Assembly (NCBI GenBank): GCA_028286165.1
Contig: JAPYMU010000009.1
Location: 1 to 10,269 of the forward strand
Direction of reading: 5' to 3'
Length of the DNA: 10,269 bases
DNA from: Spongiicolonus versatilis
GTDB taxonomy: Bacteria; Pseudomonadota; Gammaproteobacteria; Arenicellales; Spongiicolonaceae
Below the pieces are notes generated by a model that saw only the letters and a list, made by a program, of their open reading frames with translations, had not been told where the DNA came from and ran no database searches. Each line of letters opens with the position of its first letter. Position 1 is the first letter of the stretch. A program made the translations under genes and the position numbers. Positions 1-6,073 of this stretch are shown here, piece after piece.

Positions 1-2
1 CC

Positions 3-1163
3 GTAGCATCCATCCCCGCGACGGCCGCCCGGTCGTCCGCTCCATTCGCCGCGTTTCCCGCGCTTTTCTCCCCGGCCGCCACGCTCGCCAAGAGCGTCCG
101 GCGCGCCAAAACCGCATTGCTTTCCCTACTCGCCGGGGCGTTCATCGCCCATCCGGCGGCCGCGGACTGGTTCCCGTATCCGGTCGAGGTGTGGAACCCG
201 CCGTTCGACATGGCCAGTCCGCGCGCGCAAATCGACTATGTCGCGCTGCCGAAAGCGTCCAAAGCGTGGGAAATCTGCGTCTCCTTCCCGCACATGAAAG
301 ACGCCTACTGGCTCGGCGTGGACTACGGCGTGGCCGAGGAAGCCAAGCGGCAGGGCGTCAAGATGCAGTTGGTCGAGGCCGGCGGCTACACCGAACTGAA
401 CACGCAAATTTCGCAAATCGAGGACTGCGTGGCGGCCGGCGCGGATGCGGTGGTCATCGGCGCGATTTCGTTCGACGGACTGAACAATTTGGTGTCGGAG
501 ATTCGCAAAAAGGGCGTGCCGGTCATCGATGTCATCAACGGCATGTCGTCGCCGCAGTTGTCAGCCAAGTCGCTGGTGTCGTTCGGCGAGATGGGCGGCA
601 AGGCCGGCGAGTTTGTCGCCAAGCGGCATCCGGCCGGCGGCGCGTCGGCCAAAGTCGCGTGGTTTCCCGGCCCGCCGGGGGCCGGCTGGGTGGAGGCCGG
701 CCACGCCGGATTCACCGCCGCCATCCAAGGATCGGCGGTCGATTTAGTCGAGACCAAATACGGCGACACCGGCAAGGAAGCGCAGTCGAAGTTGGTCGAG
801 GACACGCTGGAAGCGCATCCGGATTTGGACTACATCGTCGGCACGGCGGTGACGGCCGAGGCTGCGGTGTCCATTCTGCGCGCACGCGGCTTGTCCGGCC
901 GGGTCAAAATCGTCTCCTACTACTACACGCCGGGCGTGCATGAAGGCATCAAGCGCAAGCGCATTCTGGCTGCGCCGACCGACCAGACCGTGATTCAGGG
1001 GCGCGTGGCCATCGACCAGGCGGTGCGCATTTTGGAAGGCAAGCCGTACCAAAAACATGTCGGGCCGCGGTTGTTCGTGGTCAGCCAGGACAATGTCGGC
1101 GATTTCGACAGCGCCACCACCTTGGCGCCGGACGGTTTCAAGCCGGTGTTTCGGGTCCGCTGA
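3..1163 (+). CDS. TorT-like periplasmic substrate-binding protein of an ABC importer (5' end outside window)
   Basis: This is a class I periplasmic binding protein (Peripla_BP_4 fold) resembling E. coli TorT. Matching stretches include KAWEICVSFPHMKDAYWLG, a following VEAGGYTELNTQISQIEDC, and late ones such as GTAVTAEAA and the C-terminal LAPDGFKPVF. Two cysteines (in EICV and IEDC) sit where I recall TorT also having them. The frame has no stop back to base 3 and no ATG, GTG or TTG before TTG 117. Starting at 117 would remove the basic part (KSVRRAK) of an otherwise good signal peptide: basic stretch, hydrophobic TALLSLLAGAFIA, cleavage near PAAA/DW. I therefore think the start lies left of the window. 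The protein should be exported and should feed the ATPase and permease at 6060-8593. Ligand unknown: TorT binds trimethylamine N-oxide with the TorS sensor, but no TorS/TorR is seen here, so a transport role is more likely. Confidence 0.85.
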   Translation, partial: VASIPATAARSSAPFAAFPALFSPAATLAKSVRRAKTALLSLLAGAFIAHPAAADWFPYPVEVWNPPFDMASPRAQIDYVALPKASKAWEICVSFPHMKDAYWLGVDYGVAEEAKRQGVKMQLVEAGGYTELNTQISQIEDCVAAGADAVVIGAISFDGLNNLVSEIRKKGVPVIDVINGMSSPQLSAKSLVSFGEMGGKAGEFVAKRHPAGGASAKVAWFPGPPGAGWVEAGHAGFTAAIQGSAVDLVETKYGDTGKEAQSKLVEDTLEAHPDLDYIVGTAVTAEAAVSILRARGLSGRVKIVSYYYTPGVHEGIKRKRILAAPTDQTVIQGRVAIDQAVRILEGKPYQKHVGPRLFVVSQDNVGDFDSATTLAPDGFKPVFRVR

Positions 1164-1224
1164 GCGACTCTGCGATTCAGCGGCGCGCGCGCCCTCAACG
1201 AAAAACGGCAACCGGAACGCACTC

Positions 1225-2094
1225 GTGATTTACGACAGCCCGCGGTTTTTGCCCGGCGGCGACCGCTACATGCTGATTGAGTTCGGCAACGAGATGAATC
1301 TCGAGTTGAACTTCACCGGCCAGGGATTGGCCGGGGCCATCGCCGCGCAGCAGACCAAAGGCGTGATTGAAACCGCGCCGTGTTTCGCCTCCACGCTGAT
1401 TCATTACGAGCCGGAAGAAATCTCCTTCGCCGACTTAAAGCGCGAGGTGACGCAACTTCTCGAATCGCTCGGGCCGTCCGATGACTTGGTGCTGGACAGT
1501 CGGTTGTTCTGCTTTCCGACGGTGTATCTGGACCCGTGGACCAAGGAATGCGTGGCCGATTACATCGACAAAATCGCGCCGAAAACCCCGGACCCGGAGT
1601 TCGTCGCCGAGTTGAACGGCTTGGCTGATGTCGCGCAACTGGTGCGCGTGCATTCCGGCACCGAATACTGGGTGGCGTCGCTGGGTTTCTGGCCCGGCCT
1701 GCCGTTCATGATGCCGCTCGACCCGCGGTGCAAACTGACCGCGCCCAAATACAACCCGCCGCGCACTTGGACGCCCAAAGGCACGGTCGGCATGGGCGGC
1801 GCGTCGACCGCGATTTACCCGGAACACCTGCCCGGCGGCTACCAAGTTTTCGGGCGCATTCCGGTGCCGATTTGGGACACCAAACGCAGTTTCCCGGTGT
1901 TTGAGAAATCGATTTGCCTGTTTCAGCCCGGCGACCGGGTGCGGTTCGTGCCTTGCTCGGTGGAAGAATTCGAGGACATCGAGCGGCGGGTGGCGGCCGG
2001 CGACTACGAGTACAACTTGGTCGAGTATCAGAAATTCGCGGTCGCCAACTACAAGTCCTGGGTCGCGGGCCTGGACGCGAGCAAACGGTTCTAA
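1225..2094 (+). CDS. Biotin-dependent carboxyltransferase subunit 1 (AHS1/KipI/PxpB family, urea-carboxylase-like)
   Basis: About 289 residues. It belongs to the allophanate hydrolase subunit 1 family, which forms half of the carboxyltransferase domain in urea carboxylase and is PxpB in 5-oxoprolinase. Visible family motifs are PRFLPGGDR near residues 6-14, LGFWPG at 153-158, and IYPEHLPGGYQVFGRIP from about 197. The stretch TAPKYNPPRTWTPKG and a C-terminal tail after RFVPCSVEEF are typical of urea carboxylase and differ from KipI, which usually has PR...PR and ends earlier. The GTG at 1225 is chosen because the conserved PRFLPGGDR lies upstream of the first in-frame ATG (1270), and GGAA lies 7 bases before the GTG. 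It starts 61 bases after the binding protein and ends 17 bases before the partner subunit. It should act in the cytoplasm with subunit 2, transferring CO2 from carboxybiotin to a substrate nitrogen. Substrate unknown. Confidence 0.88.
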   Translation: MIYDSPRFLPGGDRYMLIEFGNEMNLELNFTGQGLAGAIAAQQTKGVIETAPCFASTLIHYEPEEISFADLKREVTQLLESLGPSDDLVLDSRLFCFPTVYLDPWTKECVADYIDKIAPKTPDPEFVAELNGLADVAQLVRVHSGTEYWVASLGFWPGLPFMMPLDPRCKLTAPKYNPPRTWTPKGTVGMGGASTAIYPEHLPGGYQVFGRIPVPIWDTKRSFPVFEKSICLFQPGDRVRFVPCSVEEFEDIERRVAAGDYEYNLVEYQKFAVANYKSWVAGLDASKRF

Positions 2095-2111
2095 CCCACC
2101 GGATTTACGCC

Positions 2112-3098
2112 ATGTTGGAAGTCATTAAACCGGGGCTGGAGACGGCGGTGCAGGACTGGCCGGGCCGGCTGGGGTACTGGAACCAAGGTTTCCCGCCGTC
2201 CGGCCCGATGGACAGTTGGTCGCACCGCTTGGCCAATGTGTTGGTCAGCAACGCGCCCGGGGCCGCGGCGCTGGAATGCCAGTACATCGGCCCGACCTTG
2301 AAGTTCGAACTCGACGGCGTGATTGCCGTCACCGGCGCCGATATTCAGCCGCAACTGGACGGCGCGCCGCTGCCGATGTGGGAGAGCGTCGCGGTGCGCG
2401 CCGGGCAAGTACTGGAGACGCGTTTCGCCAAAACCGGCGCGCGCGGCTACATCGCGGTGGCCGGCGGCATCGACACCGAACCGTGGCTCGGCGCGCGCGC
2501 CACCTTCCACAAAGCCGGCGTCGGCGGCATGCAAGGCGGCGCGCTGCAAGCCGGGCAATCGGTGCCGGTGGCCGCGGCGGACGGTCAGCCGGCGGCCGGC
2601 GCGCGGGTGAAAGCGGATTGCCGCCCGGTGTTCCCGGCCGACAACTGCTGGGACATCGAAGTGGTCGCGGGCCCCAACGATGACTGGGTCGACGCCGCGG
2701 GCCACAAAATGTTTCTGTCCGCCGACTGGAAGTTGTCCGCCAAGAGCGACCGCACCGGGTTTCGGCTGGAGGGGCCGGAGTGGACCTTCACCGACAAGGC
2801 GCGCGACAAACTGCCGGAACACGGCGCCGAGCCGTCCAACATCATCGACCAAGGTTATCCGTGCGGCGCGATTAACTTGGCTGGGCAGACGCCGATTATT
2901 CTGGTCAACGATGGACCAAGCATGGGCGGTTTCATCAATCCGTACACCGTGCCGCAGGCGGCGTTTTGGAAGTTGGGGCAGTCCAAGCCGGGCGCGGTTT
3001 ACCGCTTCAAGGCGGTGAGCGTGGAAGACGCGCAAACCATGGCGCGCGAACTGCGCGCTATTTGCACCGAACAATCTCTGGAACGGGGGACGACATGA
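2112..3098 (+). CDS. Biotin-dependent carboxyltransferase subunit 2 (AHS2/KipA/PxpC family, urea-carboxylase-like)
   Basis: About 328 residues, the normal size for the allophanate hydrolase subunit 2 family. The N-terminus has the family signature VIKPGLETAVQDWPGRLGY followed by PPSGPMD (residues 4-34), then HRLANVLV and a long RGYIAVAGGID element. Near residues 247-274, DQGYPCGAINLAGQTPIIL and NDGPSMGGF resemble the urea carboxylase form (GxxNFTGDxPVIL...DGPSLGGF, from memory) more than KipA/PxpC, where ADxQTTGGY is usual. The ATG at 2112 gives the expected N-terminus, with a weak GGA 8 bases upstream. Its stop overlaps the carrier protein start (ATGA, 3095-3098), which suggests translational coupling and fixed stoichiometry. 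With subunit 1 it should form the carboxyltransferase active site. Automated annotation would probably call it 5-oxoprolinase subunit C. I favour a urea-carboxylase-like role because of the motifs and the biotin proteins beside it. Confidence 0.88.
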   Translation: MLEVIKPGLETAVQDWPGRLGYWNQGFPPSGPMDSWSHRLANVLVSNAPGAAALECQYIGPTLKFELDGVIAVTGADIQPQLDGAPLPMWESVAVRAGQVLETRFAKTGARGYIAVAGGIDTEPWLGARATFHKAGVGGMQGGALQAGQSVPVAAADGQPAAGARVKADCRPVFPADNCWDIEVVAGPNDDWVDAAGHKMFLSADWKLSAKSDRTGFRLEGPEWTFTDKARDKLPEHGAEPSNIIDQGYPCGAINLAGQTPIILVNDGPSMGGFINPYTVPQAAFWKLGQSKPGAVYRFKAVSVEDAQTMARELRAICTEQSLERGTT

Positions 3099-3313
3099 CA
3101 ACCGAAGTGAAGACGCAGACCGCCGGCAACATGTGGAAGGTGCTGGTGAAAGCCGGCGACTCGGTCAAAGCCGGCGACACGCTGTTCATCATGGAAGTGA
3201 TGAAAATGGAGGTGCCGCACGATGCGCCATGCGACGGCACGGTCAAAGCCGTGCATGTCGAGGAGGGCGCGGAGGGGCTGGACGCCGACATGACGGCGGT
3301 GGAAATCGAGTAA
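3095..3313 (+). CDS. Biotin carboxyl carrier protein (single biotinyl domain)
   Basis: This 72-residue protein is a bare biotinyl domain without the linker and N-terminal region of fatty-acid AccB. The attachment motif EVMKMEV places the biotinylated lysine at residue 37. It has Val where Ala is more usual (AMKM). The opening TAGNMWKVLVKAGDSVKAG resembles the biotinyl domain of urea carboxylase, where a xNVWKV element is common. The ATG overlaps the stop of the preceding carboxyltransferase gene, and GGGGGA at 3085-3090 is the ribosome binding site. It should be biotinylated by a BirA-type ligase encoded elsewhere, be carboxylated by the biotin carboxylase at 9380 onward, and deliver the carboxyl group to the two carboxyltransferase subunits. 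A lipoyl domain is the alternative for this fold, but the MKM motif and neighbours argue for biotin. Confidence 0.93.
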   Translation: MTTEVKTQTAGNMWKVLVKAGDSVKAGDTLFIMEVMKMEVPHDAPCDGTVKAVHVEEGAEGLDADMTAVEIE

Positions 3314-3330
3314 CCCGACAACCGACAACG

Positions 3331-3337
3331 GGGAGGA
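3331..3337 (+). promoter_or_regulatory. Strong ribosome binding site of bioY
   Basis: GGGAGGA lies 4 bases before the ATG at 3342 and fixes the bioY start. It is the strongest Shine-Dalgarno match in the left half of the window. Just upstream, the 7-base unit CCGACAA occurs twice in tandem (3315-3328). Confidence 0.7.
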
Positions 3338-3341
3338 AATC

Positions 3342-3983
3342 ATGCAAGCGAATACGATGACGATGAGTGCGGCGACGACTACGGCGACCTTGTCCGGCGC
3401 GGCGGCGACCTTAGCCGGCGCGGTTTGGCCTGCAACAGCGGGGCAAGCCGAGTGGGGCCGGCGCGTGGTGTTAGTCATCGGCGGCAGCCTACTTTTGGCG
3501 CTGTCGGCGCGGCTGAAAATTCCGTTGGGCGCGGTGCCGTTCACCATGCAGACTTTCGTGGTGTTGGTGCTCGGCATGGTCTACGGGCCGCGCCTGGCTG
3601 CGGCCACGCTGTTGGCGTATTTTGGCGAAGGCGCGCTCGGCCTGCCGGTGTTCGCCGGCGGGGGCGGCCTCGCCTATTTCACCGGGCCGACGGCCGGATT
3701 CCTGCTGGCGTTCCTGCCGGCCGCGGCGCTGCTCGGCGCGTTGGCCGAGCGCGGCTGGGGGCGGACTTTCGCCACCACCATCGCCGCCATGCTGCTCGGC
3801 AGCGCGGTGATTTTCGCCGGCGGCCTGGCTTGGCTCGGCCACCTCATCGGCTTGCAAAAAGCGCTCGCGGCCGGCTTCCTGCCGTTCATCGCCAGCGAGT
3901 CAGCCAAAATCCTCCTCGCCGCGCTGGCGCTGCCCGCGTGCTGGCGGCTGCTCCGCGGCCGCGCCCGGGGTCGGGGAGAGTAG
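3342..3983 (+). CDS. bioY: BioY, substrate-binding (S) component of a biotin transporter
   Basis: A 213-residue membrane protein. After a variable Ala/Thr-rich N-terminus of about 38 residues come the BioY hallmarks: ARLKIPLGAVPFTMQTF, then GEGALGLPVFAGG, then LAYFTGPTAGFLLAF, followed by further hydrophobic segments (five to six in all) and an Arg-rich cytoplasmic tail. BioY binds biotin in the cytoplasmic membrane and works alone or with the energy-coupling EcfA/EcfT proteins, which are not in this window. It sits directly behind the biotin carrier gene (28-base gap, strong ribosome binding site), so biotin uptake appears to be co-expressed with a biotin-requiring enzyme. I see no BirA/BioR-type operator in the short upstream gap. 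The N-terminus before residue 38 is longer than in many BioY proteins, but the ribosome binding site supports this start. Confidence 0.93.
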   Translation: MQANTMTMSAATTTATLSGAAATLAGAVWPATAGQAEWGRRVVLVIGGSLLLALSARLKIPLGAVPFTMQTFVVLVLGMVYGPRLAAATLLAYFGEGALGLPVFAGGGGLAYFTGPTAGFLLAFLPAAALLGALAERGWGRTFATTIAAMLLGSAVIFAGGLAWLGHLIGLQKALAAGFLPFIASESAKILLAALALPACWRLLRGRARGRGE

Positions 3984-4087
3984 CCGCGCGCCACTGTTCC
4001 TTTCGCTTAGTAGCGCGGGATTATGGTGTGCGCGGAAATTGCCAATAACGGCCTCACTTGAAACTGACACAGGCAGGTAGCAAACCA
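3984..4087 (+). other. Longest intergenic gap, between bioY and the FAD monooxygenase gene
   Basis: These 104 bases separate bioY from the next gene and mark where base composition falls. A 6-bp inverted repeat CCGCGC/GCGCGG (3984-3989 and 4013-4018) has a 23-base loop and no T-run, so it is a poor terminator. AGGCAGGTAG at 4071-4080 is a plausible ribosome binding site for ATG 4088. I found no paired -35/-10 boxes that I would defend, though an internal promoter here cannot be excluded. Confidence 0.4.
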
Positions 4088-6073
4088 ATGAGCAAAGAGC
4101 AACGAAGTTTGGCATCCGTGTTTCTGGGGCCCCGGTTTATGTCGCGGGTCCAGGCGGTCAAACCGCAAGCAACAAAGATGGACTTGCGCGAAGTGCTGGC
4201 GTTTCCTGACAACCGGGACCGCCCACCGGAAATCGCGGAGGCTGATTTCGACTATCCATCCATGGTTACGGGCGGACCTATAGCGGAAATCGATTCGCAA
4301 TGGTTTGGTAAACCGGTGGCGGTAATCGGCGCTGGCGCGGCTGGTTTATGCGCCGCCTACGAACTGATGCGCAGCGGGTTGGTGCCGGTGATTTTTGAGA
4401 TGCAAACCGCGCCCGGTTCCACCGAATACGCCAGGCACGGCGGCCGGTCATATGCTTACAACTTCGCTGCGGCCGGTGCGCCGCCCGCTTTCGGTGAATT
4501 GGGATGCATGCGTTTCCCGAAATCTCACACCACCTTGCGTTCATATGTGGACCAGATATTTAGATACGATTATCGCTATGCGCGGCCTGTTACTCAATGG
4601 CCGCCGTTTATCGACCCGCTTCTTTTTGACAAGAGCGGCGACATTCCACAAGACGATTGGAAAGTGGTTTACGACACCGCATTTTATGCGCGCGGCATCA
4701 ATGACCGCCAGTATTATCGCGTCAACGAAGGCGTGACTTTCGCGCAATTGCCGGAAGCAATTCAGGATGTCTCAATGGCATTTGGCGAATTGTTGTTCGG
4801 TCAGTCAGGGATTCTGAACGACTTGGTAAGCGCATATGTCAACAACGACCCTGACGAAATTGGGCGTATTTGGGCGGGGTTGAATGCCACCTATCAAGAC
4901 AAGAGCATTTTTGATGTGTTGCGCGACCAAGGGTGGGAGAGCGTGGTGAAAGGAAGCAATAACACTTCCCGGTTAAGCATCTTCGGTGAACTGGGTTTGG
5001 GCTCCGGCGGCTTCGATGCTTTCTGGGGTACGACTTTCATGGAAATTCTCCGCATTAAAATTCACGAGGACGAGGTGAATCAGGATGCCTTTGTCGGATG
5101 CAGCAGTTACATGTTGTCCCCGTTCCTTACCCACTCGGTTACCTGCGCCGATGGCAACAAAAAAACGCTTGATGCCGTGACTGCGGGCCATGTCGTTGCT
5201 TCCCCTGTGGTTTCGATACAATCCGAACCGGGCGGCGGAGTACGCATCCGCACGGAGGCGAATTCGGACGGTTATTTGTTTCCGTGTGTCGTGCTTACCG
5301 CGTCGCCAACGGCCATCAGTTCCTCGATTGCAGTGGAAGAAACGCTTTTTTCTGCGGCTGCGTGGGACGGAATTCGCAACATACCGCTTACCGGTTGCGG
5401 CAAGACTTTTGTCGCGTTTCCAACGCCCTTTTGGAAAGGGAGCAGCAAGCAGTTTTCAGGGCGTGATGCGATTGTCACCACTGTAACTGATGAAGCGTTG
5501 CGCCAGGTATATACTTTTGATGACTACCATTGGGGCTCCAAATCGCCGCAGGGTGTGCTGATGATGAGTTATACATGGGGGGACTGGGCGCACAAGATGG
5601 GGTCATTGTCCGGCGCGGACCAAGTGCAGAGCGCGTTGCGAATGATGAAAGAGATTTACTCCGCCGAATGGCGCGATGAATGGGACAACTTGTTCAGCGA
5701 TGCCATTTCGAACAATCATTTCCAGACAATCAATTGGAGTCACGAACGCGGCTTTGCCGGTGGATACCGCATGGCCGACCTCAATCGTTATCCTGACCAG
5801 TTCGCCATGTGGGGGGCGGGCTTAATACCGAGTAACCCGGATGCCGCTGTTTTTCTGGCCGGCGAAGCGGTGGCATGGCTCGGCTTAAGTGGCTGGGTGG
5901 AAGGCGCTCTTCACACTGGGATCAATTCCACCGCCGGAGTTGGGACTTGGTTCCAGGAAAAAGCGTCTGGATTCGGTAATTGGGGCAAGGTCGTCAATCC
6001 TGACAGCATTTCAGGCATCCGCTTCGCCCCGATAGTCGCGCCCGGCGACAAGGTCTTTGATGGCGGCGAATGA
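4088..6073 (+). CDS. FAD-dependent L-amino-acid 2-monooxygenase / flavin amine oxidase (tryptophan 2-monooxygenase IaaM family)
   Basis: About 661 residues. The FAD-binding GAGAAG lies at 81-86 in VAVIGAGAAGLCAAYEL. Several blocks match Pseudomonas savastanoi tryptophan 2-monooxygenase from memory: GELGCMRFPKS (Arg142, matching the Arg that binds the substrate carboxylate), ELGLGSGGF near 301-309, EILRIKI, PLTGCGKTF (Lys439, matching the conserved catalytic-site Lys), LMMSYTWGDWAHKM, and LAGE followed by GWVEGALHTGINS near 602. Such enzymes turn an L-amino acid into CO2 and an amide one carbon shorter; some members act partly as oxidases. Trp, Lys and Arg are known substrates. This one is unpredicted. 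It is longer than IaaM (about 557), with roughly 74 residues before the FAD motif. ATG 4088 follows a purine-rich site and is preferred over TTG 4058. Its DNA is less GC-rich than its neighbours, yet its end overlaps the next gene by 14 bases. No signal peptide is evident. Confidence 0.85.
   Translation: MSKEQRSLASVFLGPRFMSRVQAVKPQATKMDLREVLAFPDNRDRPPEIAEADFDYPSMVTGGPIAEIDSQWFGKPVAVIGAGAAGLCAAYELMRSGLVPVIFEMQTAPGSTEYARHGGRSYAYNFAAAGAPPAFGELGCMRFPKSHTTLRSYVDQIFRYDYRYARPVTQWPPFIDPLLFDKSGDIPQDDWKVVYDTAFYARGINDRQYYRVNEGVTFAQLPEAIQDVSMAFGELLFGQSGILNDLVSAYVNNDPDEIGRIWAGLNATYQDKSIFDVLRDQGWESVVKGSNNTSRLSIFGELGLGSGGFDAFWGTTFMEILRIKIHEDEVNQDAFVGCSSYMLSPFLTHSVTCADGNKKTLDAVTAGHVVASPVVSIQSEPGGGVRIRTEANSDGYLFPCVVLTASPTAISSSIAVEETLFSAAAWDGIRNIPLTGCGKTFVAFPTPFWKGSSKQFSGRDAIVTTVTDEALRQVYTFDDYHWGSKSPQGVLMMSYTWGDWAHKMGSLSGADQVQSALRMMKEIYSAEWRDEWDNLFSDAISNNHFQTINWSHERGFAGGYRMADLNRYPDQFAMWGAGLIPSNPDAAVFLAGEAVAWLGLSGWVEGALHTGINSTAGVGTWFQEKASGFGNWGKVVNPDSISGIRFAPIVAPGDKVFDGGE

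Noticed and set aside
117..119. TTG as the true start of the TorT-like gene
   Set aside because: It would leave a signal peptide without basic residues, although KSVRRAK sits directly upstream in the same open frame. It cannot be fully excluded.
1225..3098. KipI/KipA sporulation kinase control
   Set aside because: Biotin carboxylase and carrier genes are linked and the motifs are urea-carboxylase-like; no sporulation context is present.
2091..3101. Long open frame on the minus strand (336 codons) opposite the carboxyltransferase subunit 2 gene
   Set aside because: It lies fully over a clearly homologous gene. It is Arg/His-rich with no recognisable motif, as expected for the antisense of GC-rich coding DNA.
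3984..4018. Terminator after bioY
   Set aside because: The stem is only 6 bp with a 23-base loop and no T-run follows.
4058..4087. Internal promoter with TTGAAA at 4058 as -35 box
   Set aside because: No acceptable -10 hexamer is found about 17 bases downstream; that position falls on the start region of the FAD gene.
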